Assembly (NCBI RefSeq): GCF_000166275.1
Contig: NZ_CM001023.1
Location: forward strand, 1 to 64,000
Source of the DNA: Algoriphagus machipongonensis
GTDB lineage: Bacteria > Bacteroidota > Bacteroidia > Cytophagales > Cyclobacteriaceae
DNA length: 64,000 nt
Reading direction: 5' to 3'
In this document: in pieces, positions 24,632 to 34,243 of the stretch
Position numbering within the stretch: the first letter of the stretch is position 1
Layout of the letters: each line of letters begins with the position of its first letter
Position numbers and translations under genes: made by a program
The notes under the pieces: model-generated
What the model was told of the DNA's origin: nothing
What the model saw: only the letters and a program-made list of their open reading frames with translations
Database searches by the model: none

Positions 24632-27600
24632 CTATTTGAGTTTCTCTAAGATGACCTCTATTGCTTTATCCAGTTGATTTTGATTGCCCTCTAATCGGTC
24701 AACGAAGTTCTCTTCGACTCTGATATCAGGAGATACTCCTTCCTTTTCAAGATTCCTGCCATCCAAAGTGTAACAGCCCCAAGATGGAAGTCTATAAAAA
24801 GAACCATCTACCAAGCCTTGTCCGGAAGTAAATATGATCCAGCGATAGGTTTCGGTTCCCACAATTGTCCCAAGCCCAAGTTCCTTAAATCCCTGAGCCG
24901 TCATCTCGGCATCGGAAAGAGATTGCTCATTGATCAACAAAACAATCGGCTTATCCGCAGGTGAAAAGTTTGGCTGGTTGGTCAAAGCACCGTCTCTGTA
25001 TTTCCACTGCAAATAGCTTCTTTGGCTCAAAAACTGAAGGACAGGATCATGCACATTTCCTCCCGTATTATAGCGAAGATCCAAGATCAAGCCTTCACGA
25101 TTTCCTTTATTTGACACCATGTATTCCAAGAAATGTTGAAGCTCACCACCACCCATATTTTTCATATGTACATAAGAAATTTTATCTCCAGTTTTCTCGT
25201 CCACATAGGCTTCATTGGTATCCATCCATTCATCATATAGCCAGGTTTTCATCGCAAAATAGGAGGTAGGATGAACTTTCACTTTTACTTCTTCACCCCC
25301 TCGATCAAAAGTCAATTCCAGTTCATTTTCTATAGATGGACCTGTAAAATAGATTTCCCTGTTTTTAGACTTATCCACATTTTTCCCATTCACAGAAATT
25401 AATACATCTCCAGGTTTAACAGGGCTAGAACTTAAATCAAGCGGACTGTCTTTTGCAACTTTATCCACAGTATATGGAGAATCATTTTCAAAGATTATCC
25501 CAGTTTCCATAGATCTTGTTCCCAAATAAATCTTTTGCTCCTCACCACTAGAATTAAACCCATAATGTGAAGTATTCAGCTCACCCAACATATCATTAAA
25601 AATTTGAGCTAAGTTAGCTCTGCTGCGTATAAAGGGCAAAAATTCAGCATAGCGATCTCTCAATTCCTGCCAATTTTCACCATGAAAATCTCCATCGTAA
25701 AAATTTTGTTCCATTCCTGCCCATGCCTCAAAATACATCTGTTCAAACTCTTCTTTGAGGTTTTTTGAAAAGTTTTCCACAAGTTTAATTTCCTCTATCT
25801 TATTACTATTCGGATCAAACGTATTGACTTTTCCACTGGCTAACAGGTATAGGTTTTCCTTATTTTCCAAGATCATAAATCCTCCTATTCGTTGATCTCC
25901 CACCTTTTCTGTCTTAGGTCTTTCAAAATCTTCATAAGTAGTTTTCCACATTTTCGGAGTACCCTCATCATGGTTGGAAGTATATAAAACTATAGTCTTT
26001 CCTTCAGCCTGATAAACGTATGGAGAAGACTGCTGTCCAAAGGACGGACCTACTAATTCAAGCCTATCCATAAAGTCTCCCTCTTCCACTTTTACTTCCA
26101 CTTTTTTCTCTTCTTTTTCTTTATCACCTTCCTTTTTTTCGGCAAAAAGTTCATCCACTTGATCTGAAACAAATAGATCATCAAACTTCTCCAGTTTCAT
26201 TCTATAAATATGGGCATCCGTTGTCCCATAGGGATAACTAGGATTTGTTCTGTCGGTCACAAAATAGATATACTTGCCATCAGGAGACCATACTGGATTG
26301 GTTTCAGTGACCAAAGTCTTCGTAAGGTTTATGGTCTTTTTACTTGGTCGATGATAAATCATTACTTCTCTCTCAAAATTCCTGATAGGTGAGAAAACTA
26401 TGTATTGATCATCCGGAGAAAAATATGGATTTGGAGTATAAAGCCCCCATAACTCATCCTCAACTAGAGTAGAACTTTCGAGCGTCTCTAAATTAATTTC
26501 ACGGACTTCATTTCTTCCGCTCATATACACCCCTAATGTTCTATCTCCATTCAAAACTAAATTCCGGTTTTTGTCTTTATCTTCTGTCAGTTGCTTCTCT
26601 TCACCCGGGTTTTCGGCTGATATGGTAAATAAATTATGATATCCTTTGACCGTCCTGGTATAGATTAAGGTCTTATTATCTGCCAACCACTTCACCTCTT
26701 CCACAGCTTCTTTGGCTTCAGTAGGGATCTTCTTGATAAATTTCCCTTTGATATCGGAGATAAATAATACCCCTCTTGAAACAAAAGCCATTTTTTTACC
26801 ATCAGGAGAAACATCAAAATAACTGACATTGCCCGCTACTTCTCTAGAGATATCTTTTCCTAGGGTTTGATTTTGGTAAAGGGAAAATTGAGGCTTAGAA
26901 GTTTGTCCAGTAGCTACATCATAAACATGGATTTGGTAATCTTTCTGAAAAACCACCTTTGCTCCATTTGCGCTAACTTTTGGCCATAAAATAGAGCTTG
27001 GGAAATCAGTTAATTGAGTTTTTTCTTCCCCTTCAAAAGTATAGAGATTATATTCTCCATTGGCCTCATCAGACATGAAATAAACCTTACCATTTTGGTC
27101 AATCGTGGCACCAAAATCCTTCCCTTCATAGTCAGTATACTGCTTATAGGCTTTCGAACTTGGATCATACGATTTGATATCAGGGTTATACTCTCCTTTA
27201 TACCGCTTACGATTAGCGAACCTTTTGCTTTCCCAGCTTTCATTAAAAAATATCTCCCCGGTAGTAGGGCTGATCACGGTATTATGTACTGTATTAAAAT
27301 AATGAGGAAAGAGCCTTTTTGGCGTAGCACCGGTTATTTGAATTTCAAATGTGGTGTAAGAATTATACCTGCTTGATGTAAAGTAAATTGTACTGCTATC
27401 CCAACTCCATGATTCTACCTCATCTGTAGCCTCATGAAAGGTCAATTGCTGAATTTCACCACCATTCAATGGCATGATAAAAACATCCTTATTGCCATAC
27501 TGCTCTGCGGTAAAGGCAAGCCATTTTCCATCTGGTGATACTGCTGGCTTAGTTTCTTCCCCCTCCATTGCAGTGATACGAGCTGCCGGCCCTCCCGACA

Positions 27601-27757
27601 CTGGCACTTTCCATAAGTCTCCCTCATAGCTGAAAATAATAACATCCCCGTCTGGAGTCAGGGTAGGCTCAGAGGCAAAATAAGGAGATTCCATTGTCTG
27701 TGCATTTGCAAAAAACACAGACAATACCAATAAACAAGTAATGTATAGTTTTCTCAT
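24632..27757 (-). CDS. tricorn-type S41 protease with beta-propeller
   Basis: A 1041-residue exported serine protease. Signal peptide 1-19 (ending FANAQ). Residues about 25-560 form WD40/PD40 propeller blades with repeated SPDGKWLAF-type strands. A C1 domain, a PDZ domain (about 745-830, with PVKPGDVLISVNGK) and the S41 tail-specific core follow. The nucleophile is Ser948 in NEQSLSDAEM, and EGLILDLRYNTGGN shapes the site. The order equals that of archaeal tricorn, which trims peptides from larger proteases. Here it is periplasmic. An acidic Lys/Glu-rich insert (KEGDKEKEEKKVEVK) splits the propeller and core regions. Confidence 0.94.
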   Translation of the reverse strand: MRKLYITCLLVLSVFFANAQTMESPYFASEPTLTPDGDVIIFSYEGDLWKVPVSGGPAARITAMEGEETKPAVSPDGKWLAFTAEQYGNKDVFIMPLNGGEIQQLTFHEATDEVESWSWDSSTIYFTSSRYNSYTTFEIQITGATPKRLFPHYFNTVHNTVISPTTGEIFFNESWESKRFANRKRYKGEYNPDIKSYDPSSKAYKQYTDYEGKDFGATIDQNGKVYFMSDEANGEYNLYTFEGEEKTQLTDFPSSILWPKVSANGAKVVFQKDYQIHVYDVATGQTSKPQFSLYQNQTLGKDISREVAGNVSYFDVSPDGKKMAFVSRGVLFISDIKGKFIKKIPTEAKEAVEEVKWLADNKTLIYTRTVKGYHNLFTISAENPGEEKQLTEDKDKNRNLVLNGDRTLGVYMSGRNEVREINLETLESSTLVEDELWGLYTPNPYFSPDDQYIVFSPIRNFEREVMIYHRPSKKTINLTKTLVTETNPVWSPDGKYIYFVTDRTNPSYPYGTTDAHIYRMKLEKFDDLFVSDQVDELFAEKKEGDKEKEEKKVEVKVEEGDFMDRLELVGPSFGQQSSPYVYQAEGKTIVLYTSNHDEGTPKMWKTTYEDFERPKTEKVGDQRIGGFMILENKENLYLLASGKVNTFDPNSNKIEEIKLVENFSKNLKEEFEQMYFEAWAGMEQNFYDGDFHGENWQELRDRYAEFLPFIRSRANLAQIFNDMLGELNTSHYGFNSSGEEQKIYLGTRSMETGIIFENDSPYTVDKVAKDSPLDLSSSPVKPGDVLISVNGKNVDKSKNREIYFTGPSIENELELTFDRGGEEVKVKVHPTSYFAMKTWLYDEWMDTNEAYVDEKTGDKISYVHMKNMGGGELQHFLEYMVSNKGNREGLILDLRYNTGGNVHDPVLQFLSQRSYLQWKYRDGALTNQPNFSPADKPIVLLINEQSLSDAEMTAQGFKELGLGTIVGTETYRWIIFTSGQGLVDGSFYRLPSWGCYTLDGRNLEKEGVSPDIRVEENFVDRLEGNQNQLDKAIEVILEKLK

Positions 27758-27810
27758 TCTGTGGTGGTTTAAGTATTATTCTACTAAAGTTAAAAAAGCC
27801 TATTCAATAA

Positions 27811-27838
27811 AAAAGCCTATCCAGGGGATAGGCTTTTA
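27811..27838 (-). terminator. terminator of the fasciclin gene
   Basis: Stem aaaagcctatcc / ggataggctttt followed by T on the minus strand, 21 bases past the stop at 27859. A partial copy of one arm (aaaaaagcctat) lies just beside it. Confidence 0.85.
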
Positions 27839-27858
27839 CTGTGTATTTTAAGGGTTAA

Positions 27859-28365
27859 TTACATTGGAGGCATAATCACAGTGTCAATCACATGAACTAC
27901 GCCATTGTCAGCTTCTATATCAGCCGCAGTTACGGTCGCATTGTTAATCATTGCTTTACCGTCTTTTAAGGTAACTTTTACAGAACTTCCTTCTACTGTT
28001 TTAGCCATTTGACCATTTTTCAGATCTGATGACATTACTTTACCAGGTACCACATGATACGTAAGGATTTTCACCAGTTTTGCTTTGTTTTCAGGCTTTA
28101 ACAAGCTTTCAACAGTTCCTTCTGGAAGCTTTGCAAAAGCATCATTTGTAGGAGCAAAGACCGTAAATGGGCCGTCCCCTTTTAAAACATCTACTAAATC
28201 TCCAGCTTTAACTGCAGCAACTAGTGTAGTAAGGAAATCCTGAGAGATTGCCAGGTCAACAATGTCTGCGTCTACTTTAGTCTCGTGAACTGATGTAGGT
28301 TTTATTGTAAATGAAGATGCTATAATAATAACTGTAAGCATCAATACTGTTCCTAATTTTTTCAT
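27859..28365 (-). CDS. secreted fasciclin (FAS1) domain protein
   Basis: A 168-residue exported protein with a signal peptide (about 1-22) and one FAS1 domain. Its H1 region is [17 protein letters not shown] and the conserved YHVVPGKVM and H2-like [16 protein letters not shown] close the domain. FAS1 proteins act in cell adhesion or matrix binding; the bacterial role is often unknown. Single gene with its own terminator. Confidence 0.95.
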   Translation of the reverse strand: MKKLGTVLMLTVIIIASSFTIKPTSVHETKVDADIVDLAISQDFLTTLVAAVKAGDLVDVLKGDGPFTVFAPTNDAFAKLPEGTVESLLKPENKAKLVKILTYHVVPGKVMSSDLKNGQMAKTVEGSSVKVTLKDGKAMINNATVTAADIEADNGVVHVIDTVIMPPM

Positions 28366-28521
28366 AATAGTTAGTTGATTTGGATTAGTTTAATTTGTAA
28401 TCATAGGAACACATCAGGTAAGTAATTGTTTATCAATTTTTTACAATCGGTAGTATTACCATCATTAAATCAATTTTTAAGGGATGAAGTATGGTTAGCA
28501 GGAAATTATCGATATTTAAGC

Positions 28522-28995
28522 ATGCAAATCAGACTGATCGCTATAGGCAAAACTGATAATAAGTCCATTCAATCTTTAATTGATGAATACAGCAAACGCC
28601 TTAACTTTTATATCAAATTTGATTTTGAGGTAATCCCTGATCTAAAAAACACCAAATCACTTTCCGAGACCATACAGAAAGAAAAAGAGGGAGAGTTAAT
28701 CTTAAAAAAGCTGACCCCATCGGATGAACTGATTTTATTAGATGAAAGAGGTAAAAGCTACAGCTCAATTGATTTTTCTCAGTTTTTACAGAAAAAAATG
28801 AATGCGGGTTTAAAGCAATTGATTTTTGTAATTGGAGGACCTTATGGTTTTTCCGAAGCGGTATATGCCAGGGCAAATGGTAAGCTGTCTATCTCGAAAA
28901 TGACCTTTTCCCATCAGATGATTCGACCCTTTTTTGTTGAGCAACTTTACAGAGGCTTTACGATTCTACGAAACGAACCTTACCACCACGAATAA
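28522..28995 (+). CDS. rlmH: 23S rRNA pseudouridine1915 N3-methyltransferase
   Basis: SPOUT methyltransferase that methylates pseudouridine 1915 in helix 69 of 23S rRNA. The start is taken at ATG 28522 (MQIRLIAIGK), giving the usual 157 residues; a TTG 96 bases upstream would add an atypical leader. The knotted SAM site is visible: LDERGK near 74-79, FVIGGPYGF at 102-110, and the C-terminal HQMIRPFFVEQLYRGF. Highly conserved; assignment is secure. Confidence 0.96.
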   Translation: MQIRLIAIGKTDNKSIQSLIDEYSKRLNFYIKFDFEVIPDLKNTKSLSETIQKEKEGELILKKLTPSDELILLDERGKSYSSIDFSQFLQKKMNAGLKQLIFVIGGPYGFSEAVYARANGKLSISKMTFSHQMIRPFFVEQLYRGFTILRNEPYHHE

Positions 28996-29045
28996 CTTTT
29001 CTCTTAACACTAAAAATTCTTAGTGAAATACTAAAAATCAGCCCT

Positions 29046-29067
29046 TTAACATTTCTTCAATGTTAAG
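29046..29067. promoter_or_regulatory. inverted repeat upstream of the transglutaminase-like gene
   Basis: ttaacattt and aatgttaa form a short palindrome, with further taatgtta and gttaac strings up to 29110. It could be a regulator site or the 3' hairpin of rlmH. No regulator is identifiable. Confidence 0.3.
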
Positions 29068-29143
29068 AATTAGTGTAATATTGGGAGTAATGTTACCAAA
29101 TTGTTAACTTTACCTATTATCATTAACATATACTTCATGTAAG

Positions 29144-29968
29144 ATGAACCGGTTCTTGTGCATATTTTCCATTTTCATATGTATTTGCTTTCCAGCATTT
29201 ACACAGGAAGCTATGCCTGCTCTAGAGGAATTGCACTTTGAAACTGACCTAGAAAGACAAATCTGGGAGAATGATAAAAATGATCCCCTTCAACTTTTTA
29301 AAGCCATTCACGCAGAAAATATTGAAAATGATAAATGGCATGAATTAGTAGCTGATCTCGACAAGAAAAGAGCTAAGACGAATAATGAGTATAATTTACT
29401 CCGAAGTATTTTCGAGAAATCTCATAAATATTTATTGAAAAACTACGTTCAGCATTCCACTTTCAATCAAATGCTAGAAACGGGAGATTTTGATTGTGTA
29501 AGTGGTTCAGCCACCTTAGGGATTCTTTTAGAGCGATATGGATTTGATTTTGATATCGTAGAAACAGATTACCATGTATTCATAATGGTTAATCTTGATG
29601 GTGAAAACCTAATTCTAGAAAGTACCCTTCCAATCGGAGGACTTATCACTAAATCTTCTGAGGTAAAGAAATATTTAGACAGTTATAACCCAAAAGAATT
29701 TGCCCAATTAACCTCTCTTACGCAAAGATTGGGAAGCCCAGACATTGATTTTTCAGAACATGCGATTTTCAGAAAAGTCTCCTTAGTTGAATTGGCAGGA
29801 CTGCAATATTACAATGATGCGATCTCCCACTTCAATGAACAATCCTTTGGGCTAGCTTCAAAACAATTAAGTAAAGCCCTTCTACTATATGAATCCGAAA
29901 GGATCAAAGCGCTTAGAGAATTAGCCATTGAACAGGCTTACAAAGTCTATGGCTACGATCTAAAATAA
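29144..29968 (+). CDS. secreted transglutaminase-like protein
   Basis: A 274-residue exported protein (signal peptide 1-20, ending PAFTQ). The middle carries a Cys/His arrangement resembling the transglutaminase-like cysteine protease fold: Cys118 in GDFDCVSGSATLG at a helix start, then His144 in DYHVFIMV on the following strand, with Glu159 as a possible third residue in LILESTLP. The C-terminal third is helical (ALLLYESERIKALRELA). It may be a peptidase or a non-catalytic binding protein. Single gene. Confidence 0.6.
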   Translation: MNRFLCIFSIFICICFPAFTQEAMPALEELHFETDLERQIWENDKNDPLQLFKAIHAENIENDKWHELVADLDKKRAKTNNEYNLLRSIFEKSHKYLLKNYVQHSTFNQMLETGDFDCVSGSATLGILLERYGFDFDIVETDYHVFIMVNLDGENLILESTLPIGGLITKSSEVKKYLDSYNPKEFAQLTSLTQRLGSPDIDFSEHAIFRKVSLVELAGLQYYNDAISHFNEQSFGLASKQLSKALLLYESERIKALRELAIEQAYKVYGYDLK

Positions 29969-30057
29969 AAATGACTCCTCAAACCTGAGAAGTCTTACTC
30001 CTATTTATTTACAATCAACCCAAATGTTCTAGTGGAATTACCATTTCCAGTAAAACG

Positions 30058-30090
30058 AAAAATGCCCTACTCATCATAGGGCATTTTTTC
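30058..30090. terminator. bidirectional terminator between convergent genes
   Basis: Stem aaaaatgcccta / tagggcattttt with a short loop, with a T run on both strands. Serves the gene ending at 29968 and slyD ending at 30101. Confidence 0.88.
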
Positions 30091-30100
30091 TTTATTGATC

Positions 30101-30616
30101 TTAATGATGTTGGTGTCCATCTGGGCCATGAACGTGACCATGTTCTATTTCTTCAGGCTGAGCTTCTCTTAAGAGAATCACTCTACCATCAAATTGCAAA
30201 TCATATCCTGCCAAAGGTGGATTAAAATCCATATGAACGCCCATGTAATCTATTTTGGTTATTTCACCTTTGATCTGATTGCCTTTATCATCTTGCATGG
30301 GGATCACCGCTCCTACCCTCAAAAGGTCATTATTCTTCTTCCCTTTCTCTTTGAAATTTGCTTTGGGGATAATGGTTTGACGTTCCTCATAATAGTCACC
30401 ATAGGCATTCTCAAAGTCTATAAAGACTGAAAACTCATCTCCAACAGTTTTACCCGCTAAAGCCTCTTCAAATTTGGGAAAAACTGCACCTGTCCCAAAT
30501 AAAAATAAGAAAGGCTTATCCTCCGGAACTTCCTCGTAAGGTGTCATCCCAGTTTCTCCATCATCTACTTTGAGTTTGTAGGCTATCCCTACCACTTTTT
30601 CCTTTTCTACTATCAT
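30101..30616 (-). CDS. slyD: SlyD-type FKBP peptidyl-prolyl isomerase
   Basis: A 171-residue cytoplasmic prolyl isomerase/chaperone. The FKBP half-domain has YKLKVDDGE and FLFGTGAVFPKFEEALAGKTVGDE spread over 13-63; an insert-in-flap domain follows, and the frame returns with FNPPLAGYDLQFDGRV. The tail is His-rich (EHGHVHGPDGHQHH), the nickel-binding hallmark of SlyD. It is last in a three-gene minus-strand run, 12 bases behind the Wzi-like gene. Confidence 0.92.
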   Translation of the reverse strand: MIVEKEKVVGIAYKLKVDDGETGMTPYEEVPEDKPFLFLFGTGAVFPKFEEALAGKTVGDEFSVFIDFENAYGDYYEERQTIIPKANFKEKGKKNNDLLRVGAVIPMQDDKGNQIKGEITKIDYMGVHMDFNPPLAGYDLQFDGRVILLREAQPEEIEHGHVHGPDGHQHH

Positions 30617-30628
30617 TATTTATTGAGA

Positions 30629-32329
30629 TTAACGGAACATATAGGCAACTCCGATATTGGCAACGAAATTTTTACGGTCATATCCCGGCACAAAATATTG
30701 GTCAGGACTATTCTCCAAATACCATTTATAATTCAGCGTATTGACATATTGCATTTTGGCACTTAGAAGCAAATCTCCCAATCTCCAATCCCCCACCAAA
30801 GAAGGTACTAGGTCCACATACTTATTTCTCCAGTCTTTGGAAGCTTCGTACCGATAGTAGTAAAAATCATTGTTATAAACGATTCGCTCCATTTGGAAGC
30901 CTAATCGATTCATTTTATTAACCCAAGCAAATTCTACAAATATCACATTGCTGGCAGGCCCATTTCCTGCTCCAAGTACCTGACCATTGTGTGTATACCC
31001 ATCTCTGACATAATCATGAATGTACCAAGTTTTAAGATCTCTGATATCCTCTCTGATGGTTTGTCCGGTCTGCGTCATTTCTGAGCTGATCTGGAAATAA
31101 TGCCCAGGCTTCTTCAAGCTCATTAAATGAGAGAATCCAAATGTAAATGCTCTTCCAGATTCCGGTTCAATCATAAAATCACTAAGTCTGGTGCTATTTC
31201 CATTGGTTCCATATTCTCCATAGAATTCAAAATGACCTGCAGGGCTCAGCCATCTGAAAAATCCAGAGCTAAGTTGCTGTCTTTTGTCACGAATGGGGTC
31301 TAGGATGTTCTCTGGACCTTTTCTACCATTAAAGACAGGAAGGATATCTCCTACTGTAGACACATCTTTACGGTACATATGGTTTACCGAGCCATAACCA
31401 AGGAATAAACCCGGAACCCATTTTGGTTGATAGGTAAATACTAATCCAGAAAGGTATCTGTTACTATCTTCTGGTTTAGGAATATGAACAGGATTACCTT
31501 GAATCATGTAATCACTTTGAGGAGGTAAATATCCACTAGACTTCAAAAATCCAGCGATAAACTGTGCCTCAAAGGATCCGATTTTAGTTTCAATGGGTTT
31601 ACGTGTATTCGCTGTAAAATGAAGGAATCCAGGGGCATTATTGCCCATCAAAATTGAATTTCTTCTGCCAGGGCCCCACCATAGATTTTCTGTTGATAGA
31701 CCAAATGAAACATCCTCAAGGTTGTATCTAAAGCTGGACTGACCAGGATAAATTTGATTATATCCCGAATCACCAAAACGTTCCGGCATATCTATCCTAT
31801 TCATATATTCATAATAGAATAATATGGTTGCTTGATGCTCGATTGGAAATCCTTTATAATCCTTATTCTGAGCAAGTAGAACTTCAGGCTGAAATTGAAA
31901 GCTGAAATTTCCGTATTCAGCATATATTCCAGGGCTTAAAATAGCTTGAAATCCTCTATTGGGAATAAAAGCTCCGTCATTTACACCAAAAGCATAAGTA
32001 GAATTAAATTGAGTTTTAACTACTCCTGGGAGCAAGAGAAATTTTCCTTTATTATCCTTTCCGAAATATTGGTGAACTCTGGATATATCTGTATCCACTA
32101 CTGAATCGTCCAAATCGAACCCATTTTCAATTCCAAAAGCCTCAGTTGGATAAATTGGTCGAATCATAAAAGAACTGCTGGAATCCACATTTCCTAAAAG
32201 CTGGGCTCTTCTGATATATTGATCCAGCAAAGGCATTCCAATTGGCACTGTTTGAGCTATGGCAAGTGAAGACCAAAATAACAGCCCAAAAGTCAAGATG
32301 ATAAATCTGTTGGTATTAATACTTTTCAT
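30629..32329 (-). CDS. Wzi-family outer membrane capsule assembly protein
   Basis: A 566-residue outer-membrane barrel protein with a signal peptide ending near residue 25 (LAIAQ). The Wzi hallmark LWWGPGRRNSILMGNNAPGF near the middle and alternating strands with aromatic ends are visible. In other bacteria Wzi binds capsular polysaccharide at the cell surface. It lies 6 bases downstream of a lipoprotein gene and 12 bases before slyD, and faces the divergent wecB gene, which makes a surface-sugar precursor. Confidence 0.85.
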   Translation of the reverse strand: MKSINTNRFIILTFGLLFWSSLAIAQTVPIGMPLLDQYIRRAQLLGNVDSSSSFMIRPIYPTEAFGIENGFDLDDSVVDTDISRVHQYFGKDNKGKFLLLPGVVKTQFNSTYAFGVNDGAFIPNRGFQAILSPGIYAEYGNFSFQFQPEVLLAQNKDYKGFPIEHQATILFYYEYMNRIDMPERFGDSGYNQIYPGQSSFRYNLEDVSFGLSTENLWWGPGRRNSILMGNNAPGFLHFTANTRKPIETKIGSFEAQFIAGFLKSSGYLPPQSDYMIQGNPVHIPKPEDSNRYLSGLVFTYQPKWVPGLFLGYGSVNHMYRKDVSTVGDILPVFNGRKGPENILDPIRDKRQQLSSGFFRWLSPAGHFEFYGEYGTNGNSTRLSDFMIEPESGRAFTFGFSHLMSLKKPGHYFQISSEMTQTGQTIREDIRDLKTWYIHDYVRDGYTHNGQVLGAGNGPASNVIFVEFAWVNKMNRLGFQMERIVYNNDFYYYRYEASKDWRNKYVDLVPSLVGDWRLGDLLLSAKMQYVNTLNYKWYLENSPDQYFVPGYDRKNFVANIGVAYMFR

Positions 32330-32335
32330 CAGGGC

Positions 32336-33001
32336 TTAATTTAATGTAAGAGCTGTAATTTCCACTTTGGCTAAGGACCAGGATTCGTCACATATTGGAT
32401 CCGGCGAATTATCCGCTGTTAAATCAGAATTCACATAGATTCTAACATTGGGGTTGCTATGCTCTACGATTTTAGAGATGCTATATTTTGTACTATAATT
32501 ATTACTCGCTCCAAAAAGGCAAAGTCCAGGTAAGTTGGTTTGAATAGCACCTGATTTAGGAGTGTTTTGGCGAAAATATCCGTCTGGATAGGATTGATAT
32601 AGACAGTAGGTGGAAACACAGGGTGAATTCGAGAAAGTCGTGCGAAAAACCTCTTGGTTATCTATTCCGAAAAACCAATAATCTGGGCCTCCTTCTCCAT
32701 CATCAGGATTTCCATCCCAACTATCATGAACGATGATTTCCAAGGTAACTTTTAACAGATTATGAGATGGCATATCGCTTACATTCACCGCAATTTCTTC
32801 ATTATGGTAATATCCTGCGACAGTATCATCTTCAAAAATAAACAATCTCCCATTCTCAAATCCAGCCAAATTCAAATCAGAAAAATCATTGGAGTAAACA
32901 ACAGATTCAGCTTCTAAAGTATCAGTGCAAGATGAAAGAAAACCCAGGAAGATTAAGGATGGGAATATAACCCAACCCTTTAACCAAGTTCGAAATGTCA
33001 T
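32336..33001 (-). CDS. hypothetical lipoprotein in the Wzi operon
   Basis: A 221-residue lipoprotein with a hydrophobic N-terminus and lipobox Cys25 (GFLSSC). The mature part is beta-rich, with YSNDFSDLNLAGFENG at the start and several Cys that could form disulfides (CVSTYCLYQ). The strand pattern resembles a carbohydrate-binding/jelly-roll type domain, but no family is assigned. First gene of the probable operon with wzi and slyD. Confidence 0.75.
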   Translation of the reverse strand: MTFRTWLKGWVIFPSLIFLGFLSSCTDTLEAESVVYSNDFSDLNLAGFENGRLFIFEDDTVAGYYHNEEIAVNVSDMPSHNLLKVTLEIIVHDSWDGNPDDGEGGPDYWFFGIDNQEVFRTTFSNSPCVSTYCLYQSYPDGYFRQNTPKSGAIQTNLPGLCLFGASNNYSTKYSISKIVEHSNPNVRIYVNSDLTADNSPDPICDESWSLAKVEITALTLN

Positions 33002-33110
33002 GAATAATAGTTTGCAGTTAAAAACTTATGCCACAAAGAAACAAAAAACCAGCCAAATGAGGATTACTCAATCTTTCCTAATTTTCTAAGGCATAGCAAT
33101 AAGTAATCTT

Positions 33111-33118
33111 TATTTTTG
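33111..33118 (+). promoter_or_regulatory. possible -7 promoter box of wecB
   Basis: TATTTTTG fits the Bacteroidota -7 consensus TAnnTTTG and lies 21 bases before the chosen ATG. No good TTTG box lies at the expected distance upstream, so it is weak. Confidence 0.25.
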
Positions 33119-33139
33119 AGAAAATTTAGATATCTACTT

Positions 33140-34243
33140 ATGGGCAATTTCACCATTGTTGCAGGAGCTAGACCGAATTTCATGAAAATCGCCCCGATTA
33201 TTCATGAAATTCAAAAATTGCAGAAAGAAAAATCTGGAGTAAGTTTTCGACTTATCCACACAGGACAGCATTATGATAAAAAAATGTCCGGGGATTTCTT
33301 TGAGCAATTAGATATACCTCAGCCCCACGCCAATCTAGGTGCCGGAGGAGGTACTCAAGCGGAGCAAACTGCTGCAATCATGGTAGCTTTTGAAAAAGAG
33401 CTCATGGAAAATCGTCCAGATTTAGTCCTAGTTGTGGGAGATGTCACCAGCACCCTTTCCTGCTCCATTGCCGCAAAAAAACTTCAAATCGATGTAGCCC
33501 ATGTAGAAGGAGGTATTCGTTCCGGCGATTTAGGTATGCCAGAAGAGATCAACAGAATGGTAACTGACTCCATCACAGACCACTTTTTTACTACTTCAGA
33601 AATTGCCAATCAGAACTTAAGAAACTCAGGGTTTTCAGAGGATAAAATCCATTTTGTAGGCAATACAATGATTGATACCCTTTTGGCACAAATGCCAAAA
33701 TTTCAAAAACCAGAAGGTGCTATTTTCGACCAATTGGAAGCTGGAAACTACTTCGTCATGACCATGCACAGGCCAGCTAATGTGGATCAGGAGCATAAGT
33801 TAAAAGCCATGATTGATGCCATTCTGGATGGCACGAAAGGATTACCAATCATCTTTCCTGTTCACCCCAGAACTGCCAAAAATCTTCAGGCAATCGGTAT
33901 TGAAGCTCCAAATCTAAATATGGTAGAACCATTGGGTTATTTGGAGTTCAATTATTTGGTGAAAAACGCAAAAGGAGTCATTACAGATTCTGGAGGGATT
34001 ACAGAGGAGGCTTCAGTGATGAATGTACCTTGCATCACGCTTCGGGATAATACCGAAAGGCCAGAGACCATCGATCTCGGCACCAATGAATTGGTAGGAA
34101 CCAATCCAGAAAAATTAAAGCCCTACCTCGATAAAATCATGAGTGGCGATTGGAAGAAATATAAAGGAATCCCTCTTTGGGATGGAAAAACCGCCGAAAG
34201 AATCGTTAAAATCCTTGAAGATAAATACCCTTCGGTAAAATGA
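33140..34243 (+). CDS. wecB: UDP-N-acetylglucosamine 2-epimerase (non-hydrolysing)
   Basis: Interconverts UDP-GlcNAc and UDP-ManNAc for surface polysaccharides. From ATG 33140 (MGNFTIVAGARPNFMK; the TTG 24 bases upstream falls in the possible promoter) the protein is 367 residues, the normal length. Family motifs: AGARPNFMK, LIHTGQHYD, EGGIRSGDLGMPEEINR with active-site His/Glu/Arg, TMHRPANV, and ITDSGGITEEA for UDP binding. It overlaps the next gene by four bases. It is divergent from the lipoprotein-Wzi operon, consistent with a shared envelope-glycan theme. Confidence 0.96.
   Translation: MGNFTIVAGARPNFMKIAPIIHEIQKLQKEKSGVSFRLIHTGQHYDKKMSGDFFEQLDIPQPHANLGAGGGTQAEQTAAIMVAFEKELMENRPDLVLVVGDVTSTLSCSIAAKKLQIDVAHVEGGIRSGDLGMPEEINRMVTDSITDHFFTTSEIANQNLRNSGFSEDKIHFVGNTMIDTLLAQMPKFQKPEGAIFDQLEAGNYFVMTMHRPANVDQEHKLKAMIDAILDGTKGLPIIFPVHPRTAKNLQAIGIEAPNLNMVEPLGYLEFNYLVKNAKGVITDSGGITEEASVMNVPCITLRDNTERPETIDLGTNELVGTNPEKLKPYLDKIMSGDWKKYKGIPLWDGKTAERIVKILEDKYPSVK

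Noticed and set aside
24632..27757. Simple S41 carboxyl-terminal processing protease
   Set aside because: The long beta-propeller before the PDZ and catalytic core makes it a tricorn-type protease.
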